Assembly: GCF_010389155.1 (NCBI RefSeq)
Contig: NC_057769.1
Location: 25,606,735-25,670,734 of the forward strand
Direction of reading: 5' to 3'
From: Erigeron canadensis
Lineage: Eukaryota; Streptophyta; Magnoliopsida; Asterales; Asteraceae
Length of the DNA: 64,000 nucleotides
The translations under genes were made by a program, and so were the position numbers. Of this stretch, positions 1-12,141 are shown piece by piece; position 1 is the stretch's first letter; the number at the start of each line of letters is the position of its first letter. The notes beneath the pieces were generated by a model. That model was given only the letters and a program-made list of their open reading frames with translations, was not told the origin of the DNA and ran no database searches.

Positions 1-170
1 CACACGTGTAATTTTGGGTGTATCATGTTAAGGTTGTCAATAGTCAATCTAACCCGATACTCAATTTGAAGAAAAACAGTTTTAGGTCAAGTATCTCAAC
101 CTGCCAATCCAACAACTTGATTTTTTTTCGAGGTTAATTTGGGTTGGCTCCTTTGGTTGTCTGGTCCACC

Positions 171-468
171 TAAAGGTGTACAAAAACGGTTTTTTACTCA
201 ATTCGACCTGGTTTTTTGGTCAATGAGGCCAAAACCGGATTTGACCCAACCCAACCCGGTTTGATACCGGTTTTTGGTCAAACTTTGACTGGGTATTGAC
301 CAGGTTTTACCAATTTTTTTTTACCAAAACTCGTGCCAGATCCGATCTCAACCCGATATAAAAACGAAAACCCAAACCGGTTAGTAACCGTCGGGTTGGG
401 TCAGACCCGGTTGTTGACCAGTTTTGGGTTCAGGTTCGGGTTTCAACCCGGTTTTTTGTACACCTCTA
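171..468. mobile_element. hAT-type MITE with 8-bp target duplication
   Basis: Terminal inverted repeats start TAAAGGTGTACAAAAA on the left (171) and TAGAGGTGTACAAAAAA on the reverse complement of the right end (468). The flanking 8-mers GGTCCACC (163-170) and GGTCTACC (469-476) differ at one base. An 8-bp target duplication and TAGRGGTG-like ends are hallmarks of hAT transposons. The 298-bp interior is rich in AACCCGGT and ACCGGTTT phrases and has no coding capacity, so the element is non-autonomous. The surrounding sequence (1-162 and 477-760) continues a theme of repeated AACCC/GGGTT words, which suggests insertion into an older repeat. Confidence 0.8.
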
Positions 469-476
469 GGTCTACC

Positions 477-1935
477 TCCCAACCTGAAATATTTTTATAT
501 TAATCTGTTTATAATTAATACTGATCCGTTTAACAAAAAACCACACATTTGACATTTCAACCCGTCAACCAATTTGTATAGAAAACAACTAATTTGACAA
601 AATTGATCCAATATCAACCCATTTAACTTAATAACCCACAAACCTACAGGTTGACACAAGTTGGGTTTTGGTTGTAATTTATGATATGAAACTTTAGTGG
701 GTCTGATTAAGGTTAAAGATTTATAATCTGTCATCTCAATTGGGGTGGTTCTAACTAACAAACGTATATCATATATAAAACTTTCTATGAATCTTTATGT
801 AGGCTAAAAAAAACTCTTATTGTTAAAAAAAATTTAATTATAAATTTGAGAAAAATTATACACTTATAACTCTTGCATGAACAATAATGGTGGAGTACAT
901 AATCCCACTTCTTTTAAACGAACTTTAAAAAATCACATGTTTAAAAATATATAGTAATAATGTTGATAAACTACTATTTCTCATTATGTTTCACAATTGT
1001 GTTCTAGTTATATAGACTGCAGTCAATTTACCAACCCAGATATCAATTTGGCTTTTATTATGTTCAAATTAAAAATAAATAAAAACAATTATACTTCGTA
1101 TTTTTTTAAAATAATTTGTTTGTATCTAGTATTAAGCATCTTCTTTAAATTCCAAATATAATTACTAATATATTTGTTTTATATTTATGAAAAGATTCTT
1201 CTTAAATAAATTTTAAATCATTTTCAAAAATAAACTCAACCAATCAAAACACAAGAAAATAAAACCATCAACCAATCAAAAGCTAGAGAATTCAATCTTT
1301 TTTCTCTCAGCTCTACCATATATATATATATATATATAATAGATACAATATAAAAATAAAAATATATGATAAAAAGGTAGACCTTTTATCTTAAATTTTA
1401 CTTTGAATACTTTGTTCTTGTGAACTAGTTTATTGATCAACTTGTTTAAAAGTTTGCCAAAGGTTTTGAAGTTAGATAAAAATTAATGCGAGCTTATGGT
1501 CTAGTAATTCAAAAGGAAGTGGAAGACTTTATTCTTATATATAAAATATAGGGAAAACTGCACAAAATAGAAAGCAACTTTGGTCCAATTCACGCAATTA
1601 GCAGTGACCTTTAAAACTTGTCGATATTAGAAACGACCTTTCAAAAATTACTCAATATAGCAATATTTTACCCCGTCAGCATGTGACATGGCATTTTTGG
1701 TGACATGACAATTCACCTCCTCTCCACCAAATCCAATTACATTCGCTGTCAAAGAATACATACAATATTCGCTGTCAAATAATTCATATGTATTTACAAA
1801 TAACAATCAACCTTTCACGGCTTATGAACGTGTGTATAATTTTTATGTATCAAGTTAGGGGCCAATGCGTGTTAAGGGTTGGCCACTGCCCAACCAATAA
1901 TTTATAGATGAATCTATGTATTGAATGGGGATTGA
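477..1935. other. AT-rich intergenic stretch, no gene seen
   Basis: No open frame with protein-like composition is visible. The stretch holds AT-rich DNA, a short (TA)n run near 1318-1338 and, around 1550-1760, a repeat-like block with words such as GACCTTT and GTGACATGGC. I could not assign it to a family. Confidence 0.5.
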
Positions 1936-2110
1936 GATTCTCTAAAGTTAATATCAACTTTATAGGTAAAGTTGATGGACGTGGACCATTGGATTAAAAT
2001 AAATGGTTAAGATTAAAAAATCATTTTTGAATCTTAACCTTTGATTTTAATTCAATGGTGGAGATGATTCTAACTGTACTTATAAAGTTACTATAACTTT
2101 AGGGAATATC
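1936..2110. mobile_element. Fold-back MITE (long hairpin)
   Basis: The 175-bp stretch folds back on itself. The left arm (GATTCTCTAAAGTTA at 1936, then a block beginning CCATTGGATTAAAA near 1985) is the imperfect reverse complement of the right arm (a block ending AATTCAATGG near 2056, then TAACTTTAGGGAATATC ending at 2110). Arms of about 80 bp with a short loop are typical of small MITEs and can be sources of 21-24-nt small RNAs. I see no target duplication I would trust. Confidence 0.6.
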
Positions 2111-2940
2111 ATTATTAAGATAACCAATCAACGTAAAAACAGTTTGGTCAACCCAATCATCCAAAGAACACTTTTTTTTCTCTTTTTGAATCGAAATACT
2201 CGTAACTAAATAGATTAAGTTGTTTAGAGGAGTAAATACTACCTTTGGTAAACTCAAGGTAAATATATGCAGTGGCCTAGTTAGTATTGTATGTTTGATG
2301 AGACAGAACGAATTTTTTTGATACTAGTAAGAATAAACTAAAAGAGGTAAAATCATTGTGTGGTGAAAATGCAGACCGATATATGTGGTGAATATACCAA
2401 TGAGTGTCGGAATTCCACTAATCAGTATCGGATACTTTATTGAATCACATATTGTGCAAGTTATTCAAGACATCAATGTCTCTTGACATCGACACTTAAC
2501 CCTCCCAGAACGGGTTCTTAGCGTCTCACAATGTTTTTTGGTATGTAGCTACAACTTTGTATTGGAATTCTTAGCTACAACTTTGTGTTTTGATAGTTAA
2601 TGAGTGTTGTGACTAAAACAAACCAAAGCTACCTATTTATACAAGTTTTAAGATGGTAAAATGCTAAAAAAAAATAAAAAAATCTAAAACAGCCATAATG
2701 ATCAACGGCGGATAATAAATTACGGGACCAAAACCGGTTACAAGACCCGGTTATTCTAACAAGTTTAAGAATACTCGGTTTGTACCGGACTCTAACGAAT
2801 AGCTTGAGAATCGGTTTCTAACCGGTCGGATATAGAAAAACAATATTCGACCGGTTTCGGACAGGTTATTTTGCCTCAGTAGAACATTCTAGTCAGGATA
2901 TCACTATTTACTTACCTAGTGAAAGACCTAACTGGAAATT
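2111..2940. other. Intergenic stretch upstream of eIF3b
   Basis: No coding region is seen. The part at 2700-2870 repeats CCGGTT-type words (ACCGGTTACAAGACCCGGTT and similar), resembling the low-complexity interior of the MITE at 171-468, so it is probably old repeat DNA. The eIF3b promoter begins near the end of this stretch. Confidence 0.4.
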
Positions 2941-3129
2941 TGGGCCGTGGGCATGGTTGTTATAGTAACAAACTACATTTGAAGCCCAATTCATGCTAGG
3001 CTTGAGCCCATAATTACAAAGGGCTCATATAAAAATAAACAACTTATTTATCGAGACAAAAATTATCGTGAGACTACTCGATCTCTACACAATTGCAGCA
3101 GCTTCTTTCTCCTCCTTACAAAACCCTAA
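2941..3129 (+). promoter_or_regulatory. eIF3b promoter: site II elements plus telo-box
   Basis: Three TGGGCY (site II) elements are present: TGGGCC at 2941-2946 and AGCCCA (reverse TGGGCT) at 2983-2988 and 3005-3010. A TATA-like ATATAAAAA follows at about 3028. A telo-box AAACCCTAA lies at 3121-3129, close upstream of the start codon at 3187. Site II elements paired with a telo-box are well known in promoters of plant ribosomal protein and translation genes active in dividing cells, which fits the downstream gene. The transcription start is not determined; I place it between the TATA-like site and the telo-box. Confidence 0.65.
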
Positions 3130-3186
3130 TTTTTTCTGCTTGAATAAAATTCCCAAAAAAAGGAAAATAAAATAAAATACAGAATC

Positions 3187-3341
3187 ATGGCTGACGTGGA
3201 CGTTAGGTCCGAAGCTGCTCGTTTAAACATCGATCTGTCTTCAGTTGATTGGGATTCCATTCAACTGCCTCCCGGTGAAGATTTTGGCATCAAAAGGTAT
3301 ATTTATATATATATATATTTTGTATCAAAAAAGAATAGATA

Positions 3342-3381
<40 letters not shown>

Positions 3382-6300
3382 TTTTTCTGAATTGGGGTTT
3401 TTGTTGTGAGTTGTATTTTAGTGTATATATATGTATATATTTGTGTATATATATACATGTGTTAATGCAGTATGTATTCCATTACGACCAAGAGTGAATC
3501 TTGTTTTCACCTGGAAAAGAGAAGAGTGTGATTTGGCCGTATGAAACTTAGCTCTGCGTTTTGTGTGTTTGTATTTTAGTGATGATGATGATCTTAAGGA
3601 GGAGGATTCACTGGAATTCGATGCTGGGTTCGGGAGTATTATTATTGTGGATAACTTGCCGGTCGTGCCTAGAGAGAAATTTGAGAAGCTTGAAGGCGTG
3701 GTACGTAAAATTTACAGTCAGATTGGTGTAATAAAGGAAAATGGTCTTTGGATGCCAGTTGATGAAGACACTGGCAAAACCCGGGGCTATTGTTTCATCG
3801 AGTACAACACCCCCCAGGTATCCTGGTCAAGTTTCACGTTGCTAGCATTTGTTGTGCTTGTTTGTAACCAATCTGTGAATATTTTCAACATTTTCAATAT
3901 TCCGTGGTTGTGGCTTGCTGTAGGAAGCTGAGCTTGCTAAGGAGAAGACCAATGGATACAAGCTAGACAGAGCTCATATTTTTGCTGTCAATATGTTTGA
4001 TGAAATCGATAAATTCATGAACGTACCAGATGAGTGGGCGCCTCCAGAAATTAAGCCTTATGTACCAGGGGTAAGTATTTGGGTTAGCTTATAACTTTGA
4101 GCCTTGAATATCATGTCCTATTTTCCATGTTTTTGTTACTTATCTGATTTTAAATGCTCTTTGTGATATATTTTTACTTGAATACTTCCTATTAGAAACG
4201 TTTTAAAACCAGGTAAATGTTATATGAGCATAATTACTATAAATTGCAAAGTACATGTTCAAGGTTTGAATAAAAGGCATATAACATTCAAGAAACGTCA
4301 TTTTTAAACGTTCTGTCCATGGAGTTTCAGTTGTAATTCATGTATTTTTATTGCAAAATAGCTTGTATGCGAAGTTTTAAGCTTGAAGTTTTTGCATGGT
4401 ATTGAAATATATTGTTGCTATGTATCTCTGATATTGTTAAAGTTAGGAGTGAGTTCGCATGGTAAGAAAAATGTACTATTGCTGCTACATCGAAAATTTG
4501 AATTGTGTAGCATACTTTTCAGTATAAGTTTACCTCTATAATTCTGGATCTAAATGCTGCTATGTTTCTACTTAAGTTCGCTGACTTCACAAATCATTAG
4601 GTGTCTCTTTGCATACATCTTTTTGGAGTTATTGAAGCATATGACACAATTCAATGTTATTGAAAAGTTTTGGGTTATTCTTATTTACTTTTTTGGGTGA
4701 AATGTGAAGTATATATGTATTATCCATATCAGGCTATTTACAAAAGTTTTGGGTTATTAATGCAGGAGAATCTGCAACAGTGGCTCACTGACGAGAAAGG
4801 CAGAGACCAGTTTGTCATTCGTGCTGGATCTGACACAGAGGTCCTTTGGAATGATGCGAGACAAGTGAAGGCTGATCCTGTTTACAAGCGCCCTGTAAAT
4901 AAAATTTTTTTTCTACCATTTCTCGTTTTCTTTAGGTGAATAAATGTTACTTATTTTGCATTTCATTTTCTTTCTGCAGTTTTGGACAGAAAGTTTTGTG
5001 CAGTGGTCTCCATTGGGGACCTACTTGGCCACAGTTCATCGACAGGGTGCTGCTGTATGGGGAGGTGCTTCTACATTTAATCGTCTCATGCGCTATGCAC
5101 ATCCACAGGTTGTGTATTGTTATGTGTTACTCGTATTATTTTGTTCATTTTTTCAGATATGTTACTGGGTCTATGGCATAAAATGTTCGAATTTTGTTGC
5201 TTTACCATAGGTTAAATTAATTGATTTCTCTCCCGGTGAAAAATATCTGGTTACCTATAGCAGCCATGAGCCAAGCAACCCGCGTGATACTCATGTAAGA
5301 AAACCTGATATTTTGTCCAGTTTTATATATTCGTGGCAATCTTTCCCAGTTAACTGTGTAATGTGCTCATGTTCAGAGGGTAGTGCTCAACATATTTGAT
5401 GTAAGAACTGGGAAAGTAATGAGAGATTTTAGGGGAAGTGCTGATGAGTTTGCGATCGGAGGGACTGGTGGTTTTACTGGGGTATCGTGGCCTGTTTTCA
5501 GGTGATGTGTTACAATTAGAATTACATTCTTGGTGTTTTATTATTATTTATCTTGGATTTATTTTTGAATGTGGGCATTCTTGGGCTATTCTAGATGGGG
5601 TGGCGGTAAAGGGGACCAGTACTTTGCTCGAATGGGCAAAAATGTTATTTCAGTTTATGAGACAGAGACTTTCAGTCTTATTGACAAGAAGTCCATTAAA
5701 GTTGAGAATGTCATGGACTTCAGCTGGTCTCCAACTGATCCTATTTTTGCAATTTTTGTTCCTGAACTTGGTGGCGGAAATCAACCTGCAAGAGTAAGTT
5801 CAAATGTATTATTTAACCTGTATAACAAATCATCATTTGCAACATTTGTGTTGAATCAGTGATATAAAGGAACTATAAAATTTTTTAGAAGTTTCAAACA
5901 TTAGTATTCTTGGATTAATGCGTCTCCTTATATGACTTATAGGTGAGTCTTTTCCAAATCCCTAGCAAAGAAGAGCTGAGACAGAAAAATCTGTTTTCTG
6001 TCAGTGACTGCAAAATGTATTGGCAAAGCAGTGGAGAGTACCTTGCAGTTAAAGTTGACAGATACACAAAAACCAAAAAAAGCACATATACCGGCTTTGA
6101 GCTATTCAGAATCAAAGAGCGTGACATTCCTATCGAGGTTTTTGAACTTGATAACAAGAATGACAAGGTAATCGCATTTGCTTGGGAGCCAAAGGGCCAT
6201 AGGTTCGCAGTTATTCATGGTGATAATCCGCGTCCAGATGTTAGTTTTTATTCGGTGAAGGGGGGAAAGGTGGCGAAGCTCACAACTCTCAAGCAAAAGC

Positions 6301-8321
6301 AAGCAAACGCTCTGTATTGGTCACCTGGTGGGCGTTTTATTATTCTGGCTGGATTGAAGGGATTTAATGGACAGTTGGAATTCTATAATGTGGACGAGCT
6401 TGAAACTATGGCGACTGCTGAGCATTTCATGGCAACAGACATAGAATGGGATCCTACCGGGAGGTATATTAAACAAGTTTGATAACATCTTTGCTTATTA
6501 AAATATTTTTTAGTGGGTAAATATTGAATGAATGTTTTAAGCCACATTTTTTCATGCAATATGGAACTCGATCCCGCCTATAATAGCAGTCGGCTTGTTC
6601 TATAACATGGGGTTCGGGAAGAGATGTTATACGTGGCAAAGTGGGCGGGTAGGGTCGTAAAAACTGGTCCTTTCCTAATCAGGTAATTTTTATGGGTCCC
6701 GTCTGCCCATCTTGAAACACTGTTTGTCCAATGATAGTTTAAATTATGATCATGGAACTAGAAAATCTTGAATGACAATCTATTTTTCAGACAACCAAGT
6801 CAAAGAAGTTTTATGCTTTATAAAACAAACTGGGCATCTTTTGTCTACTATGTTATACATAGCAGCGTTATAGGGGTTAGCGGGCCTCAGGCAAAATAGC
6901 GGCACCTTATTATCGGCGCCATTTTACCATTATCTATGGGTGCTATAGCGGTTGTATAGCTTTTTTTGGGTCCAAACTCAAATACAACATAATAAACACT
7001 AACTTTTGCAAGTATTAACACTAATGTTTCACATATTGACACTTTTAAGCTTGACTTTTGATAGGTTATTAGATATATGTACTAGTTAGTGTATATCAGT
7101 TTCTTATATGGTTCTCAAATATCGCTTCTTGACCGATATATGGTTCTGGACTGTGTGAAGATAAAACATTACCCCAATCAGCCATGCATGAATAAATTCG
7201 CCGAATTAGAGACCTTTTAGAATTATAGAGCTTAGCCCCAGTACAGTTAAGAATAATGTCTTGTTTTGTGTGAAAATATGTCTGCTGCCTTAGTAGATTA
7301 ATTTTCTTTTGCCGTTTCTGTGAATAGGTATGTTGCAACTTCAGTAACCTCAGTGCATGAAATGGAAAATGGATTCCAGATATGGTCATTCAATGGCAAG
7401 CAACTCTACCGAATTCTAAAGGATCATTTCTTCCAGGTACTCTGGCAAATTTTACATTAATTAGTTACTTTTGCAAGTTCATATCAGTTCATAAGCTGTC
7501 ACAACTTCATGATTAGTGCTTTCTTGGCTTAAGAACAGAGTCCCTGAGCTCTAGTTAGATGGAGATATGTATTTTTATTGCTGGTAGTTTTTTCGGTTGC
7601 GTTCTCTCATTTAAAATTTCTTCCCATTATAGATACAGTGGAAACCATGTATATAAACATCAATCTTTTACTCATTTAGAGATTACAGATTTAAATATCT
7701 AGATACCGTGGAAAAATACAGAATTTTAACTGTACACATGGATCTTCATGACATATAAATTCAACCCAAGAACCTGATACAGACTACAGATCAAGACATT
7801 AGGAAGTAATTTAAGGTGGTATAATCAATGGGTCTATGGTAAAGGGTTAAAAGACAATCTGGTAGTGCAAGTCAACATTAGTTCGGTGTTAAATTATGTG
7901 TCAAATATGGTTGCAAAATGATATACTTGCTATAGATATCTAGTTTTATTGTATAAAATCACTGATTACTGATTGATAATTGCAGTTCTTGTGGAGGCCA
8001 AGACCACCATCTTTTTTGAGCCCCGAGAAAGAGGAAGAAATTGCAAAGAACCTGAAGAAGTACAGTAAAAAGTATGATGTCCAGGATCAAGATATCTCAG
8101 TATTGTTGAGTGAGCAGGATCGGGAAAAGAGGAAGCAGTTGAAGGACGAATGGGAGAGGTGGGTCAATGAATGGAAGAAATATCATGAGGAAGAGAAAAT
8201 GGAGAGAGAAATGCTGAGAGATGGCGAAGCCAGTGATGTAGAAGAGGAATACGAGGCTAAAGAAGTCGAAGTTGAAGAATTGTTGGATGTATCTGAAGAA
8301 GTCATTCCGGATGCTGCCTAA
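3187..8321 (+). CDS. eIF3B: Eukaryotic translation initiation factor 3 subunit B
   Basis: Core scaffold subunit of eIF3, which binds the 40S ribosome and promotes mRNA recruitment in the cytosol. Eleven exons splice at GT-AG sites: 3187-3296, 3580-3817, 3924-4070, 4766-4894, 4980-5108, 5211-5294, 5377-5501, 5595-5793, 5943-6463, 7328-7436, 7986-8321. They sum to 2127 nt, or 708 aa plus TAA, close to the usual plant length of about 710-720. The N-terminus is acidic. An RRM follows from about residue 56, with RNP2 IIVDNL at 58-63 and RNP1 RGYCFIEY at 105-112. Next comes the WD-repeat/eIF2A-type beta-propeller, including LYWSPGGRFIILAG and DIEWDPTGRY. The C-terminus is a charged helix rich in E and K, the region that in this family contacts eIF3i and eIF3g. 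No lesion was found, and the ATG starts the conserved MADV-type N-terminus. A truncated second copy lies downstream. Confidence 0.95.
3298..3380. repeat. TA and TG microsatellite in eIF3b intron 1
   Basis: Runs of (TA)n followed by (TG)n sit just inside the first intron, directly after the donor site. They are likely polymorphic in length. No function is implied. Confidence 0.8.
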
Positions 8322-9230
8322 ATTAGAAAGTTTTGTAGGTGCTATTTGCCAAATGTGTTGCATTTCCAGTCTCATACCTGTATTTTGTTTTTTTTTTTAA
8401 TATCTGATTTTCCTGCTGCCGTCGGTTTTGTTAAATGACAAATGCACGAATATGTTGACATTTGGTCCTAGTTTTTCAAATTTGAAGTTATGGTTGCAAT
8501 GACATAAAACTTCTTGGTTATCCTTTTGAGATTTGAAGAATTCTTTTTTTCAGCGCTCATTCAACATGTTCCAATACCAAATGTAAAGCAACTCTCCCTC
8601 CTAAAAGATTTAATAAGCAGTTAAAATTTTTGTCAATCTTATATTACATTGTTCAGTGCTCATGTCTACCCATGCCAATGGTGTTTTGGACAAAGAAGTA
8701 GACCCCCCTTCAGGCATGTTGGGCATGTAATGCCTTCCTAAGTGAATCTCCCTTGCTAAGTTCTTGTTGATCAATGTAATCCAAAGAACTAGTTTTTCAT
8801 TGACTATAACTTCCCCAAAACAGAATTGGTGTATTGAAACTCAAGGCTAACGAATCACGAGGGAGTGAAGACATGATTGATTGGACTTGTTTGAATTGGT
8901 TGATTGATTTTCTGGACAAGAATTCTAGATATAATTTGTTCAGAAAAAAATGATAATCCGAACTAGTAGAAGACTAAGAAAATGTGACCCTCATGTTTTT
9001 TCCAAGATGATTCATATAACAGAGATTTATGAATAACCGTGGTTCGGAAAAGTGAGAAATCCAAAGAAGGAAAGACTCAGGAAGAAATATTATTCAAACT
9101 TGATTTTCTGAACAGAATTTCAGAACAAACTTGAAACAGATACAAGAATTTGATAAGGATTTGTTAACACACAAGTACAAAAAAAACAAAGATAACTGAA
9201 TGTCTGAATGTGAACTTTCACGAACATGTG
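8322..9230. other. eIF3b 3' UTR and downstream spacer
   Basis: The first 200 bases are the probable 3' UTR and are also found, diverged, after the pseudogene copy at 18798-18965 (shared words include AGAAAGTTTTGTAGGT and GACAAATGCAC). The shared homology ends near 8520. The remainder to 9230 shows no gene. Confidence 0.6.
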
Positions 9231-9791
9231 TAGTGAATAGTATGAATGAAGCGTTTATTGAAATTCCTTAAAGAACATTTATACCCTATTGTTCCAGTCG
9301 AAGTTTCTCTGTTTTTCTTGATTTGTAGCGTACAGAAATCTGCAGACAAAAAAAGTAATTAAGATACGAAAAAAAGCAAAGAATAAGAAGAAGAGTGTAA
9401 GATCATAAAGTAATTGTAAAACTACAAGGTAAGTGACTAACCCTTTTACCGAAAAATACTTAAAAATCGCGAAAAGGCTATCAAGTTCAGCGGTTGATCA
9501 GCTGACACCCGGTTTCTATGTATATATGAATTGTATTAGAACAAAATTTGAAAGTTCTTTAAGTTGCAACAGTATTTATAAAATTCTACACTATGCGCTT
9601 TCATCTTTCTGAGTGTTCTTTTTTATATCCTTGATTTCGTTTTCGTTTATTTTATATCTTAGCCTTCTCTTCAAAATGATATGCAGAGTTACGTCAAACT
9701 AGTAACTAATCGTTTTGAAGTCATATAGCTAACGTTTATCTATCAGATAATTGAGAATGAAAATAGCAAAAAACATACCTAATATTCGCAT
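9231..9791 (-). other. 3' flank of the CNL last-exon fragment
   Basis: On the minus strand this follows the stop codon of the CNL fragment at 9792. It is recognisably the same as 61605-61867 downstream of the CNL gene at 61868 (shared words include GCGTTTATTGAAATTC, GCGTACAGAAATCTGCA and CTACAAGGTAAGTGAC). About 300 bp near 9440-9780 is absent from the other copy. The duplicated unit therefore carried the 3' flanking DNA as well as the exon. Confidence 0.65.
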
Positions 9792-10268
9792 CTAGAAAGC
9801 ATGTGCAGCACGAATGGTACTATTTAGGTCACCGGTCTTCTTTACGCCTTCAACCACTGCAAACTGAAGCTTTGGAGTAATAATTGAACTTTCAGAGAAA
9901 GTGATCATTTCTGGACAACTTTTGACAATCACTTGTGTTAGTTCTGTTAGTTCAATGTCACATTTTATTTCAGAAAAGCAATTAAGATTTGGCAGAAATG
10001 CCAGATTCAGTTGTTCCAGTTTGATGACAGATAGCGGTTCAATTATTATTCCATCTTTGTTCTCGTCTTCAACTACGTTGACCATCAATTTGCTGTTGGA
10101 TATATCAAGAATCTGTAGATTTGAAAGACCTTTGAATGTGTACACAGAGCACAAGTTTATCAAGCTTGGAGAGCCGTATACGATTATACTTTTCAGGTTT
10201 TGGATTTGTATCCCTTTTGAACCCCACACCTGTTCAAGTGAATCACACTTTTCCACTTCTAACTTTTC
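9792..10268 (-). pseudogene. CNL last-exon fragment (LRR), truncated by fusion
   Basis: On the minus strand the reading frame encodes the C-terminal LRR exon of a CNL receptor, running from the segment around EKCDSLEQVWGSKGIQI to a stop directly after RAAHAF. It matches most of the last coding exon of the gene at 61868-64000, including the same early stop. It is less like the exon at 54131-54817, which continues 11 residues further. The 5' part of the exon and all upstream exons are missing: at 10264-10268 the sequence switches to eIF3b-derived DNA. The frame is still open, so the truncation is not ancient or the fragment is short enough to have escaped hits. It cannot make a receptor on its own. 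Confidence 0.85.
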
Positions 10269-11134
10269 AGGTGATTTTTACAGTTAGAATTACATTCATG
10301 GCATTTTATTACGAGTAATATTTATCTTGGATTTATTTTTGAATGTGGGCATTCTTGGACTATTCTAGATGGGGTGGCGGTAAAGAGGACAAGTACTTTG
10401 CTCGAATGGGCAAAAATGTCATTTCTGTTTATGAGACAGAGACCTTCAGTCTTATTGACAAGAAGTCCATTAAAGTTGAGAATGTCATGGACTTCAGCTG
10501 GTCTCCAACTGATCCTATTTTTGCAATTTTTGTTCCTGAACTTGGTGGCGGAAATCAACCTGCAAGAGTAAGTTCAAATGTATTCTTTAACCTGTATAAC
10601 AAATCATCATTTGCAACATTTGTGTTGAATCAGTGATATAAAGGAACTATAAACTTTTTTAGAAGTTTCATATATTAGTATTCTTTGAATAGTGCGTCAG
10701 CTGGTTTCAAACAAAGCATCATTGGTCTCCTGGTGGGCGTTTTACTATTCTGGCTGGATTGAAGGGATTTAATGGACAGCTGGAATTCTAGCTATAATGT
10801 GGACGAGCTTGAAACTATGGAAACTGCTGAGCATTTCATGGCAACAGACATAGAATGGGTTTGGGAAGAGATGTTATACGTGGCAAAGTGGGCCGGCAGG
10901 GTTGTAAAAACTGGTCCTTTGTTATTCAGGTTATTTTTAGGTGTGGGTCCTGTCGGCCCAACTTGAAACACTTTAATTATAAAACACAATGGGCATCCTT
11001 TGTCTCGGTTGACCTTTTTCTTTCTAAAGTTTTATAGCTTTATTTTACATTATCTATAGCGGCGTTGTAGGGGTTAGCGGGAACCAGGCAAAATAGCGGC
11101 ACCTCTATTATCGTCCCTATTTTACCGATATTTA
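10264..11134 (+). pseudogene. eIF3b pseudogene, 5' portion (before the copia insertion)
   Basis: Duplicate of eIF3b starting at the exon 7/intron 7 boundary. Exon 8 is complete at about 10370-10566, with one residue changed (GGGKED for GGGKGD). Intron 8 is retained. About 390 bp of exon 9 is deleted and replaced by a short filler near 10699-10720. A 4-bp insertion creates TAG at about 10788. A second deletion of about 160 bp joins exon 9 to intron 9 near 10857. Exons 1-7 and the promoter are absent. The copy continues after the copia element at 17569. These lesions exclude a functional eIF3b protein. Confidence 0.9.
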
Positions 11135-11980
11135 TGTTGGAAAATTTATGTAATAACATAAAATATCCAAGTTAATAGACATGTTAAAAGAAGTTGAAAG
11201 AGTAATTAACTAATATGAGTTTGTCTCACATTGGTAGAAGAATAAACATTAAGTGTGTTTATAAGGAGGAGTGTTGTAGGAATTATAATTCTTTATAAGG
11301 GGCTACACCCCAAGTGGGCAAAAAGGGTGCGAGGCACCCGACGCGCCCGCCCTTGGGGCCGTGGGCGATGAGGCGTAATGTAGCGTTTTAGTGGCGCACT
11401 TAGCACGTTCGCATCGCCGCTTTAGGACCGTCTTTATTTTTGGCTAGCTCGATTATGGCTTCCATGGCTCAGTAGGTGGCTGTATGGCTCAAGAGTTTAG
11501 TTGTTATGGCTTAAGTGGGTTGATTTGTTCCTGGTTTAACACCTAGAACAACACTTACTATTGACAATAGTTAACATGTGTCTTCCACTTAAAAAGAAAA
11601 TCTGATATATACATCAGATTAATAACAACTAACAGTACATACAAACACCTTTTCAATCTGGATCATCAACCAAACTCCTTCTCTTTCACCTCCCTTAGAC
11701 TTGTTCTTGAAGGTATATTTCCGGGTTGTGGTTAACTCCGGCAGTACAATCTGCTTTAGATGTTGTACCCTGGGAAACTATCGGGTTCACTTGGGTGGCC
11801 GGAAATCAGTTTTTAGGGCCCTTGGTTAAACCATATCCTCAGCCCATTTACCTTTTTCTTTTCTTTTCTGTTTTGTTTCTGATTATTTTACTTTCTTGTA
11901 TTGATTAGTAGTAGTTAATCTTGTTGTAATTCGAGTTTGATTATCAATAAAATGTTAATATTGTGAATGGTGTTCCAACA
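11135..11980 (+). repeat. Copia 5' LTR
   Basis: 846 bp, bounded by TGTTGG and CCAACA. Relative to the 3' LTR it has a different GC-rich block around 11330-11430: it carries a segment beginning TTTTAGTGGCGCAC that is absent from the 3' copy. It lacks about 35 bp near 11555 that the 3' copy has. The sequence directly inside (ATCTTAAAACTGATTTTC) does not look like the usual initiator tRNA-Met primer site. Confidence 0.9.
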
Positions 11981-12141
11981 ATCTTAAAACTGATTTTCTT
12001 TCTTCACCACTCTGTTAATTCAAATTACAGAAATATGTTTTTCCAAAACTTTGTTGTATACTTTTCTGTAAAGTTATTCATTTAATTAGTCTTTTGTTTC
12101 TGCAAGTTTTTTAGTAAAACTTTTCTTGTTCTATTTCAGAA

